DNA of 64,000 bases from Strigamia acuminata (lineage: Eukaryota; Arthropoda; Chilopoda; Geophilomorpha; Linotaeniidae), in the NCBI GenBank assembly GCA_949358305.1, contig OX442317.1, positions 12,032,186-12,096,185 of the forward strand, given 5' to 3'. The position numbers were made by a program, and so were the translations under genes. Below the pieces are notes generated by a model. The model had not been told where the DNA came from, ran no database searches, and saw only the letters and a list, made by a program, of their open reading frames with translations. Positions 1 through 10,533 of the stretch are shown in pieces. Position 1 is the stretch's first letter. Each line of letters opens with the position of its first letter.

Positions 1-2409
1 TGTGGTGTCACGGTCCTCTTTGATGACCGGATGATGCGGGATGTAATACACTTCCCGATCCTTTAAACGCTCTCGTTCTGGAACTAGCTCAGCATGGTCC
101 TCATTGACGTAGTCCCACATCGCTTTGTGGTAGCGTTGCTTGTGGTCGGAATTACTGTCAATCCTTTTCAGCGTATGTGAAAGCTGAGTGATGGCCAATT
201 CCCAATTGGAATTCAGCTCTCCAATCTTGTCGTTAAAGGGAAGGCGGACTTGATATCTTCCATCATCAAGTCGGATTGACGTTTCTTCGAAACGGTCGCG
301 AACAAAGTCGGAATCTCGTTCGCCAGGACGAATACCAACTGCTTCGAGCGTCCAAAGCTTTTCTAGCTGCTCGTCCGTTGAAAGTGGACCTGAAGCGCAG
401 CAAGAAATGACGTCGTGTTCCTCAGTAAAAGGATTAGTAGATCCAGCAGCACCGGATAAAACCCATCCGAATATTGTCGAAATGAGTCCCGAAGCTCTGT
501 CCAGTCTCTTGCGACCACTTAGACAGACTTTCCACCAGGCGTCCACACCGAGCAAAAGCTCAATGTCACCAGCGGTAGAGGGCAGGTCCTCGGCCAATTG
601 GAGACCTAAACCCTTCACTTTGGCAATCGTTTCTGTGTTCAAAATCCCATAAACTTGAGGGAGATTGTCCAAACTGAGCGCAGTTAAGTCAACGCTCTTG
701 TTGCTGTGTTTAGACTGTAAACGAATCTTGTACACGTCGTAGTCTGTTGGGACTGATTCGCGATCATTGATGCGTTGAGTCGACGTGCGTACGACTCCGC
801 ATTTTGGCAACTTTATTCTCTCTGCCAAACTCTTTACGATATAAGATCGATGGCTACCCGGGTCTAGCATTCCACGGACACGATGAGTGCCGCCTGACTT
901 TGTTTTCAGGTCAGCGGTAAAAACCATCAGTTGAAGGGACGATGCAATGGCCAATGAAACGTTGGCTGCTCCTTGAACGTCCGACGGTTCTTCCTTCTTG
1001 TGAGCAGGAAGAGTCTTTGTCTTTTGACAAATCGCCGAGTGGTGACGACCACCACATGATCGGCAAGCGTATTTGCTTGAGCAAGCTTTCGCATTGTGAT
1101 TGGGACTCAGACAGTTATAGCAGAGACGTTTGCCTCTGACGATCTCAATTCGCGCATTCACATCTTTAACTTTTGTGCAGTCAAAGCTCGAATGATCCGC
1201 TTTGCAAAAAATGCAAGGGAGTCTTCCATAACGAGACTTAGGGCTTGGTGGTCCCTCTGGATTCTGCGCAATGGCGCAATTGGCCATTGCTCCCCTGAGA
1301 TCTTTTTCGGACTTTTCTGTTTTCTCCTTTTTCAGAGCAAATCGATCTGGACCCATCAAATCCTCCATCTGCTCGAGGAGTTTGACCTCATTTGCTAAGA
1401 AATCAAGGATGGTCACCAAATTGGATGACTGGGAACCATGGAGCTGATAATACCGCATAACTATGGCATTTGGAAATTTCCGCAAGACATCAGGTGCCAA
1501 AAGCAACCCGGCAGTCTGCACAGGAACCTGAAGCTGCTCGAGCATTCGAACGGCTGAGGAGATCTTGCCAAGAAGCGTTTTTACCGCCTTGACTGGATGC
1601 ATTTCCACAACGGATTTCATGTCCCTTATGGACTTTACTAGCGTGACCCGTTGGGCTTCGTCATCCCCGTAGCTTCGTATCAGCTCATCCCGTGCAAGCA
1701 GGTAGGAGCCATCAACGAGGGGATAAGTAGAAATCAAAGTGGCAGCTTCTCCTTTGCACATGGAAAGCAAATATTGCATTTTTTCGATCTCGGAGAGATC
1801 TGGATTCGAATGAATCGCAGCATCGAAATTATTCAGGAAAGGACGAAATTTGATAACTTCTCCTTCAAACTTTAACATTTCTAACTTGGGAAGTTTGGCA
1901 TTTCGATGCTTCCGACCCGATTGAGACAACATAGAGTTGTTTGAGTCAATGGAAGAATTCAACGTCTGATCATTCGGATTTGAGGAAACGTTGGCTCGAG
2001 ATGGTGTCCAATGGACGGTGTGTCTTGCAGCGACCTCCTTCCTGCGTCGGAGCAAGGAGATATTCACGGCCAATTCCCCGAGACTTCGAACATCAGCGAG
2101 ATATCGTCGCCTTTCGATCAGTGGCTGTCTCACGTTTAACTCGTTGATCAAATTCTGTTCTTGTTCTTCGACGGTCGATAGCATAGCCTCGAGTTCCCCA
2201 GGATCCGTTACAGAATCCGACCTCTTTAAGAGCTCCTCTGTGGCGTAGATCAAAGCTCCCCATTTGGCCTCAATCTCGTCGAGATGTGGTACCAAAGTCG
2301 ATTTAAACTTGGAAGTCTTTGGCGTCCCATCCACAGGAAATTGAAATGAAACTGTCTGAGTTTCGTCCAGCTGAATGTCAGCCAGCTTGTCGTCTGGAGC
2401 GGTAGCCAT
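1..2409 (-). CDS. BEL/Pao Gag-protease-RT polyprotein (BEL-1), 3' end beyond window
   Basis: The frame is open for 803 codons and runs off the left edge. The chosen ATG (2409-2407) lies just after a strong 3' splice site. The N-terminal half is helical Gag, with a conserved block containing LPKLEMLKFEGEVIKF. Three zinc knuckles follow at about residues 399-445 (CIFCKADHSSFDC, a CxxC knuckle with CYNC, and CRSCGGRHHSAIC). Next is an aspartic protease with RGMLDPGSHRSYI at about residue 510; the D-P-G in place of D-T/S-G is shared with the two other BEL elements here. The last residues (YYIPHHPVIKEDRDT) are the start of the BEL reverse transcriptase. Family knowledge: Gag forms the particle, the protease processes the polyprotein, and RT with integrase copy and insert the element. 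No stop or frameshift is seen in the visible part, so the element may be intact; the RT and integrase cores cannot be assessed. Confidence 0.9.
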   Translation of the reverse strand, partial: MATAPDDKLADIQLDETQTVSFQFPVDGTPKTSKFKSTLVPHLDEIEAKWGALIYATEELLKRSDSVTDPGELEAMLSTVEEQEQNLINELNVRQPLIERRRYLADVRSLGELAVNISLLRRRKEVAARHTVHWTPSRANVSSNPNDQTLNSSIDSNNSMLSQSGRKHRNAKLPKLEMLKFEGEVIKFRPFLNNFDAAIHSNPDLSEIEKMQYLLSMCKGEAATLISTYPLVDGSYLLARDELIRSYGDDEAQRVTLVKSIRDMKSVVEMHPVKAVKTLLGKISSAVRMLEQLQVPVQTAGLLLAPDVLRKFPNAIVMRYYQLHGSQSSNLVTILDFLANEVKLLEQMEDLMGPDRFALKKEKTEKSEKDLRGAMANCAIAQNPEGPPSPKSRYGRLPCIFCKADHSSFDCTKVKDVNARIEIVRGKRLCYNCLSPNHNAKACSSKYACRSCGGRHHSAICQKTKTLPAHKKEEPSDVQGAANVSLAIASSLQLMVFTADLKTKSGGTHRVRGMLDPGSHRSYIVKSLAERIKLPKCGVVRTSTQRINDRESVPTDYDVYKIRLQSKHSNKSVDLTALSLDNLPQVYGILNTETIAKVKGLGLQLAEDLPSTAGDIELLLGVDAWWKVCLSGRKRLDRASGLISTIFGWVLSGAAGSTNPFTEEHDVISCCASGPLSTDEQLEKLWTLEAVGIRPGERDSDFVRDRFEETSIRLDDGRYQVRLPFNDKIGELNSNWELAITQLSHTLKRIDSNSDHKQRYHKAMWDYVNEDHAELVPERERLKDREVYYIPHHPVIKEDRDTT

Positions 2410-3222
2410 GCCAACCGTCCCCTGCAAATAACAAGAGGAAAGACAATAAAAGTGGTCAACACTTTACACAAACAACAACGACACACGTCGTTCACAGAAA
2501 CAAAGATGCACAGAAATGCCAACCAAGATGTTGACAGAAAAACAGAAACTTCCCGACACTGCACGTTACGGCAAAAGAAGTGTTAGTAAGAAATAACTTA
2601 TGCTCTCCTGCTTAATGCAGTTATATTGAGCGAAAAGGTTACTTTCTTAAACGAAACTGGCAAACAACACACTCTAACCCCCAAAAAACAACCCACTAAT
2701 GCACTCAGTTGAGAAAAAACCCCACCAAAAAACCACTAAAACATCTAAAAATGTTTTCTTTCACAGAAGAAATATCCTCGACACGCTTGCGTTGTGTATT
2801 CACGGGAAAGGAACCAGGGTGTGGATTGAAATGTCCAAGCGACTTCCGTACAAATGCAGCTAATGCCTCGCTCTTGTGACTCATGCCACCTTGAAGACAC
2901 CGCATTCTAGAAGCACACGGCACAAAACAACCAACATGAAGACTGCAAACACTTGTGTGCAGGGCGCCAATGCGTGTGAAGACTGGACGCTCCGCTGCAG
3001 ACGAAAACGAACGATCTGGACACGACTGAACGATGCACTACACACCTCGCGCTGCAAAAACACCTGCACGCAACTGGGGAATGATCCACGCACAGCTACA
3101 CACAGTCCTGGAGTCTTGGGACCAGAAAATAACGACTGGCGACTTCAAAAGTCAGAACAACTTGCGTTTGATGCGGTTAATCCTTAGGCCAGGCTTGCAT
3201 CGTGGTTCACGGCACCAGAAAA
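2410..3222 (-). other. BEL-1 untranslated leader with 3' splice site
   Basis: This is about 0.8 kb between the primer-binding site and the Gag ATG. On the minus strand a long pyrimidine run ends in TTATTTGCAG at 2422, about 12 bases before the ATG. That is a good 3' splice site and suggests the leader is spliced out of the translated mRNA. I could not settle the donor. Short frames on both strands are not gene-like. Confidence 0.5.
3204..3217 (-). promoter_or_regulatory. BEL-1 primer-binding site
   Basis: The minus strand reads TGGTGCCGTGAACC six bases after the CA end of the putative 5' LTR. It starts with TGG, the complement of a tRNA CCA end. The arrangement LTR-aaaca / TTTT.. / TGG matches that at BEL-2 (32864). 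Confidence 0.65.
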
Positions 3223-3895
3223 TGTTTCTAGCGAGGTAGAAACTTAAATAAGATTCTCAAAAGACAGCGTGGCTGGTCAGAAACGAGAAGAGACGTGAGA
3301 CATCTCACAAGATGACTCAAACATGGCGTATAGTGGTGTAAGAACGTGACTTGGAATCTCCTCTGAAGATTGGCGCCAATCTGTGGTTCTCAGTGGGTAA
3401 AGATGAAAGGAACTCAACTACTATGCATCTGGAGCTGTCCCTGGGGAGAGAGAGCGCGTTTTGATGCTCTAATCACACGCCATTGTGGTCAAGCGAGTGA
3501 AGAAGTATTTCCAAAGGGGAGAGGATAAAATGCAACCATTTATTCTCGGAAATACATAACAACAAGTACCAACAATGCAGCACGATCAACAACAATAAGC
3601 AGCGACAAGCGCAATAACTGCTGCATTGTCTAAGGACAAATGCACTCAATTTGTACAGAAGTCTCCAAGGGATTTCAAGGAGAAAAATGTATAACTGTTA
3701 CGGTAAAACTACCGTAGAAAATGATAACTCTAGAAGCTTAAGCCTAACAGCTGAAAATGTACAATAAAGTAAATAAATACATATTCCATACACTTTCAAA
3801 GTGAAACAATCATTGAAAATCTATAAACACACTTGAAAATACAGCAATCAAGCCAAAATATAAAGAAAGGAATAAATACAGGAATTTATAACCAA
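3223..3895 (-). repeat. BEL-1 5' LTR, outer edge unresolved
   Basis: The inner edge is at 3223 (plus strand TGTTTCTAGCG), next to the primer-binding site. A minus-strand AATAAA near 3540 fits the LTR polyadenylation signal. The partner LTR lies outside the window, so the outer edge is a guess. It may stop anywhere from about 3700 to the copia remnant that starts near 3900. Confidence 0.45.
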
Positions 3896-5701
3896 TGAGA
3901 GTGCAACTCCACAATGAGTGCTTGACTCGACTCGGGCGACGAAATCCTTAAAACACGCAAAGACTTGCGATTTCTGTGCAATAGGCATAATCCAACAGTA
4001 TCGTGTTGCGTCGTCGATCACCGTAAAAACAAAGCGTGCACCGCCAAATGATGTGACGGGGTGCGGTCCCCATACATCCATGTGTAGGAGATCAAGAGCT
4101 TTCGTTGTGATGGGGTGAGAACACGGCTTGTGAGAAATTTTGATCGATTTCGCAAGACGACAATCATTGCAGGCTAATTCCTTGCTCACCTCAGCTGGCT
4201 CGATGCCGTAGACAAGGTCGTTGTTGGCCAATGACTTCATTGCATTTGTATGCAAGTGTCCGAGACGGCTATGCCACAAACCAGTTGCATCTTTGACGGA
4301 GGCAGGGTTGGCGATGACCTTCTTTTGTGACGGAGAAGGGTTAGCAGGAGGTGTGGCAGTTGGAATGGATTGTAACGCACTAGCATATGAAGGAAGGATG
4401 GGATTGGAAGGAATAGGGGACAGTTGAGGAATAGACAATGACTTGATTGGTTGGGGAATTGGCTTCGGCAACTCAATCGGTGGCATTTCGATACGAAAAT
4501 CAGAAATGTTCCTTTCCTTCTTCCCCTTTTTAGGCTTCGGAACGTTGTCGAAGTCCACTTCCGTTGTAACAAAAGTTTGTACCGGCGTCGGTGGAATGGT
4601 CGGTGACGCGGTTGTCGTGATTGACGTGGAAACAGAAGGGGTTGAGCAGAGACCGTCGACATAGTACAACCCTCTTTTTTCTTTGGCGCGGATAGTTGCG
4701 CTACGAATGTCCGTTTGATAAACATGTATCTCGCCATTGAAAATGTGGATGTGATGACGAGTCTTGTCGATCCTCGAGACTGAGATTAGATTAGCCTCAA
4801 AGTTCGGGGCATAAAGTACGTTTGTCAAATTCACGGTGCATTCACAATTATCTACCAACGTCAATAGTCGAACATTTCCTCGGCCGGTCACTTGAGATTT
4901 GCCTTGACCTAACTCGATGTCGAAGGGAACAATGTCCGAAAAATCCGTAAACCATGACCGCACGTGTGAAACGTGGTCTGTGGCGCCGCAGTCTACGATC
5001 CACTCGTTGGATTGCATAAAATGCGCGACCGGACGTTCGACTACTTGAGGGGCGTTGACAAAATACGTTGCTTCACGTTTGGGACGTGAGCTCCCCCTGA
5101 GTCGTGGATCCTCGTTCCTGGGCGCGGAGTTCTTATTTCGCTTTTTACTTTTGCTCCGGGAACGTTGGAAAGAAGCTGCGGGCTGATTACGGTTGTCACG
5201 TCGGGGATAAGGGCACTTGTTCGCGTAGTGACCCTTCTCGTCACAATTAAAACATCGAACCGTTGATAGGTCACGAGGTGGACGAGAATTGTTGCGACCT
5301 TTGAATTGGCCCTTTGCCGTTGCGTGTGCAGATATCGAACTGGTATTGTGAAGACCCATGGATTTTAAACGTAAATGTTCCGACAAAAGCTGGTCAGCCA
5401 CTTCCGCAGGCTTAAACTTGTCATCCGGCCAATGATATATGGCGAAAGTCACTTGAGAGTACTCAGGCGGCAGGCATTTGAGGTACTGATATGAATGATG
5501 AACGTCGGACACTTCTTCGTTGACCTCCTTGAGTTGGCGTACGATGTGACGGTGTCGACCACAACTTCCTAGCTTTACTAGTACCGGGTATAAGTCGCAT
5601 AAACAGTGAATAATAACGAGATAAATACAAGACAGTTTATTGTTGGCAAACAATATAAATGCAACTAAATTATACATGAGACTAATGCCGACATTTGGCA
5701 A
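3848..5701 (-). pseudogene. Ty1/copia Gag-protease-integrase remnant, truncated at both ends
   Basis: This is an open frame of 617 codons, of which roughly 3910-5560 is copia-derived. The first ~47 residues are not Gag-like and come from flanking DNA. The rest, in order, is: the C-terminal half of Gag (CLPPEYSQVTFAIYHW block), a CCHC knuckle (CFNCDEKGHYANKC), a protease core with WIVDCGATDHVSH, a long Pro/Ser/Thr spacer, the pre-integrase domain (LWHSRLGHLHTNAM with CNDCRLAKS), and the start of the integrase core (MDVWGP, first catalytic Asp). The frame leaves copia sequence before the second Asp, so the integrase active site, RT and RNase H are missing. The N-terminal ~100 residues of Gag are also lost. 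It is a dead fragment whose long open frame is a relic. Its link to the copia fragment at 28573 is unproven. Confidence 0.85.
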
Positions 5702-6282
5702 GTTAAATCAAACTTACTAAACTATACAATGGTTTGGCTGTGGAAAACAGCCCTAAAATAATGTCAATTACGTGTCTGGAATATGGGAGCGGTTGTCCCA
5801 TCGCTCGACCTGGTTATAGATGTCGTCTAAGCCGGATGGCTGTCTCCTCGAGTCCGATACGGCTTCGCTGGTTCCTTGGTTCGCTTTGTGTAATTATCGC
5901 ACGTCGATAAATCGAATGATCTGAGAGGTACGGTTGACTCATTTGCACCGCCACAACTTAGGTTGGATATTGTTGTAAGTAAATGGATTCATTTACTTAT
6001 CAATATTCCGGAATGAATTACATTTAATTCATAAGTCGTTGTGAGTTCTTTTCAGATATTTTGCCGATAAGTTGTTCTCAACTTATTGTCACATTGGTTT
6101 CCATATATCGTGAGTTTTAAGTCTCGTGACTTAATTCGTTTAACTTGTATTCAAGTTAATATTGCTTTTACTGTTAAAGGTAATAAAGATTAGACTTCCC
6201 GTCGCAACACACAATTGCTGTCGATAGAATACGCCTTGCCATGCAGAACTGTATCAAGCGTCCCCTGCGTATAGCAACACAG
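5561..6282. other. Unassigned intergenic DNA; possible solo LTR 5641-6279
   Basis: No coding region is seen. A block from TGTTGGCAAACA (5641) to TAGCAACA (6279) has TGTTG/CAACA ends and a plus-strand AATAAA near 6182, which would fit a ~640 bp LTR. No target-site duplication, primer site or second copy is visible, so this is only a suggestion. It contains the hairpin run at 5976-6159. Confidence 0.3.
5976..6159. repeat. Run of five short hairpins with four-base loops
   Basis: Five perfect inverted repeats occur in 184 bases. They are 5976-5999 (stem TAAGTAAATG, loop GATT), 6013-6032 (stem ATGAATTA, loop CATT), 6067-6086 (stem ATAAGTTG, loop TTCT), 6117-6134 (stem TTAAGTC, loop TCGT) and 6140-6159 (stem TTAACTTG, loop TATT). 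A ten-base palindrome, ATTCCGGAAT, sits at 6005-6014. Stem sequences differ while stem length and loop size stay constant. The function is unknown. Confidence 0.7.
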
Positions 6283-7279
6283 TGTGGTGACCCGACTGGG
6301 GTGGGGCACGAAGAGTTTCTCTCGTGGCCTACATACGGGTAAAAAGGGGGAGTCGCACGCGCGCCTCCCTTCCCTCAGAGCATTGACTTCCAGTCAATGG
6401 ACGGGCGTCTGCCCTGGGGGAGTGGGGGAGATTCGTCTTCTCCACTATTGGGTGGCTTTAGTCACCTGTCACCCCCCGCTTTGTGCAAAGGAATTCGCCT
6501 TGCACTGAGCGGGCAGAACCAACACAAAAATCAACCAAGATACACGTAAAAGCCAAACGTCCTAAAAACGATCAAGCCTAAGTACAAAGACTTCAGGAGT
6601 GACCTAGGACAAGGGACTTCCAACGTGAGTACGATTGATTTGTGTTAACCTCCGCAGAGTAACCTGCGAAACAAGATTACCACACTATTTTAGCAAGCCA
6701 GCTAGAAATAGTAAACCTACTCCAATTTAGCGAGTTGTGCAGACAAACGGTCGCACAAGCCTAAATTGCAGTAACCACGACGAGCGTTCCCGCCGCTGTG
6801 TGTATCGCCGGGAACCACCAAGCGTCCGCCGCTGTGTGATCGCCGGACACCTACAAAAAACCCTAAACCTAGACAACAGACCAGAAGTAAGACCTTTCAG
6901 GCATTCACTCGCGCCCGACCAGCGTGAGCCCGAAGGACCGAACGAGAAACGGGAGACGAGGACGCCATTCATTGCCACGCCGGCCCAAGACGACACCACG
7001 TTGCCACGCGGACGCCATCTTGGATCCAGAGCGCCAACAAAGGACGACCTCGACCAGTTTCCCGCCAACTTCACACACCTTACCTTTTACCCTTATTCCT
7101 TTACATATTTTATACCTTTTACCTGTACATTCCCGTATAATAAATACATTTATTATATTTACCATTTTACATTGTTTGCCGTTTCACATTATTTGGGTAA
7201 CCGCTTGAGCAAAGCGGTATTGCGAGATTAGAGAGTGACTCATACCACGTATCAGCGACAGACCGAGTTGAGCGCGACA
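6283..7279 (+). repeat. Gypsy LTR, copy 1 (997 bp)
   Basis: Starts TGTGGTGACC and ends GCGCGACA, the same ends as the LTRs at 12329 and 25170. It contains a perfect hairpin (CATTGACT/AGTCAATG near 6383-6401), a GTGAGT donor-like site near 6630, two related hairpins at 6786-6848, and AATAAA near 7140. It differs from copy 2 by only a few bases. The primer-binding candidate TGGGGGCCGG follows at 7282. Confidence 0.9.
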
Positions 7280-7347
7280 CGTGGGGGCCGGTCCGGGATC
7301 GATTTAAACGACTCGAATAGAACTTGAGATCATTTTCATACCCAAAA

Positions 7348-7723
7348 ATGGCAGACAATATCCGAGTAACGGATTCCGACTCCGACGCAAACAAGAGAGC
7401 CGGCAGTCGTAAAGGCGCCGACTATCACTTGCGATCTGGAGGTCCCTTACCCAAAGCCTCAGCGCACGAAGCGAGGCAAAAACGGCGCAAGCCTAAACCC
7501 GATCGCAGAAGCGCATCGGAGGCATCGCACCCGTCTCGTTCCGAGACGAGGCCGCGATTGGACGAGACAGAGCGGGGTGAAGAGCAATCTCACTCCAAAC
7601 TGCCGCGTTCTAACCGTGACGGCGAGACGAGCGGAAACGAGGTTTTATCCCGTAACCCATCGCCTCGTCTAACGCACGACACCGAGGTGGGCAGTCCGAA
7701 AGCGGCGTCTCCGATACAAAAGA
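7348..7723 (+). pseudogene. Gypsy Gag, N-terminal fragment
   Basis: The ATG at 7348 (context AAAAATGG) begins MADNIRVTDSDSD, identical to the Gag start at 13393. About 125 charged, disordered residues are kept, then the gypsy sequence ends near 7722 and the frame runs on into unrelated DNA to a stop at 7830. No functional domain is retained. Confidence 0.85.
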
Positions 7724-7781
7724 TGCCCATGACATCCTTGTATGCCTATGTAAGCAGCGAATCCTGTCAGGCTCGCCAAGT
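7724..7781. other. Junction DNA with a 15-base LTR-tip match
   Basis: ATGCCCATGACATCC at 7723-7737 also occurs at 8602-8616, which is the start of the arm LTR plus three bases beyond it. It looks like the tip of another LTR of the same family, cut off by the gypsy fragment. The remaining ~45 bases are unassigned. Confidence 0.5.
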
Positions 7782-8613
7782 TGTCACGTCTGGAACTCAA
7801 GTTGATGTTTTTCCATGGTTGACTAATTAATTTGCGCAGGTGTTTAGTTCGCGCAAATGGGTCGCAGGCTCGCGAGAACGTTCGTAACAATGCCGCCGCG
7901 CAATATGGACGGTTGGCGGTAAAACGCTCTCAGCTCGCTGTTATTACAACTAATATTTTTACGACAGGTTACTCTACTTACAGTTGATGTTGTTTGTAAG
8001 AATAAACGTGCACTGGGTCAAACTTCAACATGGGTGGAGAATGATAGCCAGGCATGGTAAAATATAGGAAAAGGCATTAGGTTTGCGCAATAGGACTAGT
8101 TTAGGATGAATGCGGTGTTTAGGCGCAAAGAGAGAGAGAGGTTTGACATTCTCGTTCCACTGAACCAGGTGTTGGCAGTTCAGATGGAAGAGGAGAAGTG
8201 TTGTTATTGTGGTCAGCAAAGCTATATGTAGCCTCTGATCAGGTGATCAGTGGGCCAAACTATTAGTGTGAATAATTATTTCTAAGAGGAGGAGGAAAGT
8301 AGAATTAAATGTGATTGTTGGAAATAAATGAGATGCGCAAGGAACTCCATGCGCATATATTGTTAGAATGAGTCGGCATCAATGAGTCATCTAGGTTAAA
8401 TAAAATAGGAAATAATATAAAATGTTGGAAGAGTCTAACTAATCAGAAAAAGAGAGGGGTAAGGTAAAAGAAACATGATGCGCAAAGAATTATTTGCGCC
8501 CATTCAAAGTAGAATAACTTAGGAACACTGAAATGAAATAACAGAGAGAAAAAGGTAGGAATAATATAAATTAAGAGAAATTAGAATGGGTTGTGAAAAC
8601 CATGCCCATGACA
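7782..8613 (-). repeat. Left-arm LTR (832 bp)
   Basis: Read on the minus strand it starts TGTCATGGGCATGG and ends CCAGACGTGACA, so it has 5-base TGTCA/TGACA terminal inverted repeats. It is preceded on that strand by a purine-rich tract (AAAGGGTGGGGGA, plus 8614-8626), the expected priming tract of a 3' LTR. It matches 42845-43679 in inverse orientation. Confidence 0.8.
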
Positions 8614-9489
8614 TCCCCCACCCTTTAAACTTTAATTACTTTGTTTGTAATTAAGGCAAAAAGAGAGAGCATGCGCACTCAAACGATACAATCATAATCA
8701 AAATAATCAAAAATAATACAATGAAATTATAAATAATCAAAAATGAACATGTAACCAACTAAAATTACTTGTATAACTCAAAATGTATTAAGAACAATTC
8801 AATATTCTTTTGACAAGTGACAATGACATGACATGGACGATACGGGAGGACATGTACTTAAAGAGTTATGGGTCAGACATCACATGGACAGACTAAAAGG
8901 GACTCAAATCAATGATATTTTCATAAAATAAACAATAATAAAGGCATACCAAACCTAGAACATCAAATCATCAGAAATAACCATAAATGAAATTATAATG
9001 AATGAATTCTCGACCCGAGAATGGAAATGAAAAAATCTACTCGATGCTTTAGGTTGATGGCTATCACACTGAAAATCAGGATAAATGATAAAATTAAACA
9101 AAATAAATGAATGCACTTCAAAATAAAAGTCTTAATTGTTCGCTAACAGTCTTTTCGAAGCACAAAATCATAATAACTAAAATTAAACACTTCACAACGT
9201 TGAATTATCACTGTGATGAAACTTATTTGTGCAAAAAACACTTACTGTTTCTAGCAGTTTGTAGAATATTAACACATATGAACACAAAGTTATTTGTTGA
9301 ACACAAAATTTACGGATTTGAATTTGGCGGTCCATCGCTGAGTGATAACCCACGTGATTTTAGCTATCCTCAAATGGTTTCTAGATGGGCCGGGATCCGT
9401 AAATGCTTCAAGGTATTGGAGGCAATGTTGACCACTATTTTCTGGGCCTTCTCACATGTGGTGGCCCCCCGAAGATTGATTTCAATTAC

Positions 9490-10533
9490 AGTGGTCGAAA
9501 ATCATCTCACCATACCTTTGAAAGATCAAATCCAGGAATGGTTCCGTTTTGGTGGGTGGTATGCGCAAATCGGCATAGGCCAATGAGCGAAACAATTGCT
9601 TCTGCATATTGTTTAACATACCAAATTACACGCACACTCGGGTGCCCTGCGAGAAACTGCAAACAACTCCAGGTGCTGGTAAAGGGCCGGGCAACAGCTC
9701 AAGTGTGATGGTCGATTGGAAAGTCATCCCAACCGTGTGGTCCTTGAAAGACACTAACAGCTGGGGCAAACGTTGCATTGTAAGAAGCGGTGCTCTACAT
9801 TTCTTTGTTGTTGTTGGGCAGCTTTCTTTGCAACGAATTTGGCAGCTTGTTTATCAGCAAACTGTCTGTATTCTGCCAATTGTACTTTATCAGTTGCGTT
9901 CTTGATGTCTTGTGGTCACTGTCACTCTTCATTCTTTATGCGCAAATACTCCATGGCTCTGTTGTTGGTGTGGTGAAAACACTACAGGTGACTAAGATAC
10001 TGCGCAATGGGATTTGCGCGTATGTAATCGGTCCAGGTGTCGATTTCGAAATGCTCACTGTGGGGTTGTTATAACACGGTGATGCCGTGACAATTCGTGG
10101 AACCTGTAGATGAATTCAAGTTATTAATTGCACTCGTTACTGGTTTAAGTGGTTATTGAGGTCGTTGAGGGCACACGATGATCATTGGAGAGCACATTCG
10201 TTCTTGTCGCCTATGATGGGGCCAATTGATCCTTCAACAGTGCCGGCATTTGTGCACTTGACAATGGTCCTTTGGTCGTTGTTGATTGCTTTTAGCCAAC
10301 GGATGGACTGGTTAATAATCTCGATCTCGATTTGCTGCACATCTGTGATTTCCGCAGATAGTAGATTCAATTGCGCAACCATTGTTCCAAGCGTTGTTTT
10401 TCCAGGAATGTATCTGGCACAAGTTCTGAATGTTCATTGGCGATGTCCTTGGTCCAGTTACAAGCAAAGGCAACATTGGGAAAGTGTTCATGTATTTTTG
10501 CCCAATTTGATCATTCGGATTGATGTTGGCCAT
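9490..10533 (-). pseudogene. Decayed helical ORF of the arm element, left copy
   Basis: Minus-strand frames carry coding-like, charged helical segments interrupted by stops and shifts: one of 66 residues at 10182-10382 starting MVAQLNLLSAEITDVQQI, one overlapping at 10312-10533 starting MANINPNDQIG, and further Gln/Lys-rich pieces toward 9500. The right arm has the same blocks at 40982-42030 with the same breaks, so decay came before the duplication or the pair was homogenised later. The family was not recognised; gag-like or env-like are both possible. Confidence 0.4.

Larger units (their letters stand above)
6283..7723 (+). mobile_element. 5' fragment of a Ty3/gypsy element (LTR, leader, start of Gag)
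   Basis: Nearly base-for-base the same as 12329-13769 of the complete gypsy element. It begins at the LTR TG end and stops abruptly inside Gag after about 125 codons, where it meets a 15-base piece of another LTR tip. It is a partial copy of the same young family, probably left by deletion or rearrangement. No target-site duplication can be tested because the other end is missing. Confidence 0.9.

Noticed and set aside
4237-4737. 166-codon minus frame overlapping the copia remnant
   Set aside because: An alternate-frame shadow of the Pro/Ser-rich spacer between copia protease and integrase.
6623-6663. GTGAGT...CCGCAG in the gypsy LTR as a 33-base intron
   Set aside because: Too short for a metazoan intron; the donor-like site is more useful as a possible partner for the ORF3 acceptor.
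6727-7231. Overlapping 115- and 164-codon frames on opposite strands of the gypsy LTR, repeated in all three copies
   Set aside because: The copies are nearly identical, so shared openness is no evidence of selection; no domain, and the region contains the LTR regulatory features.
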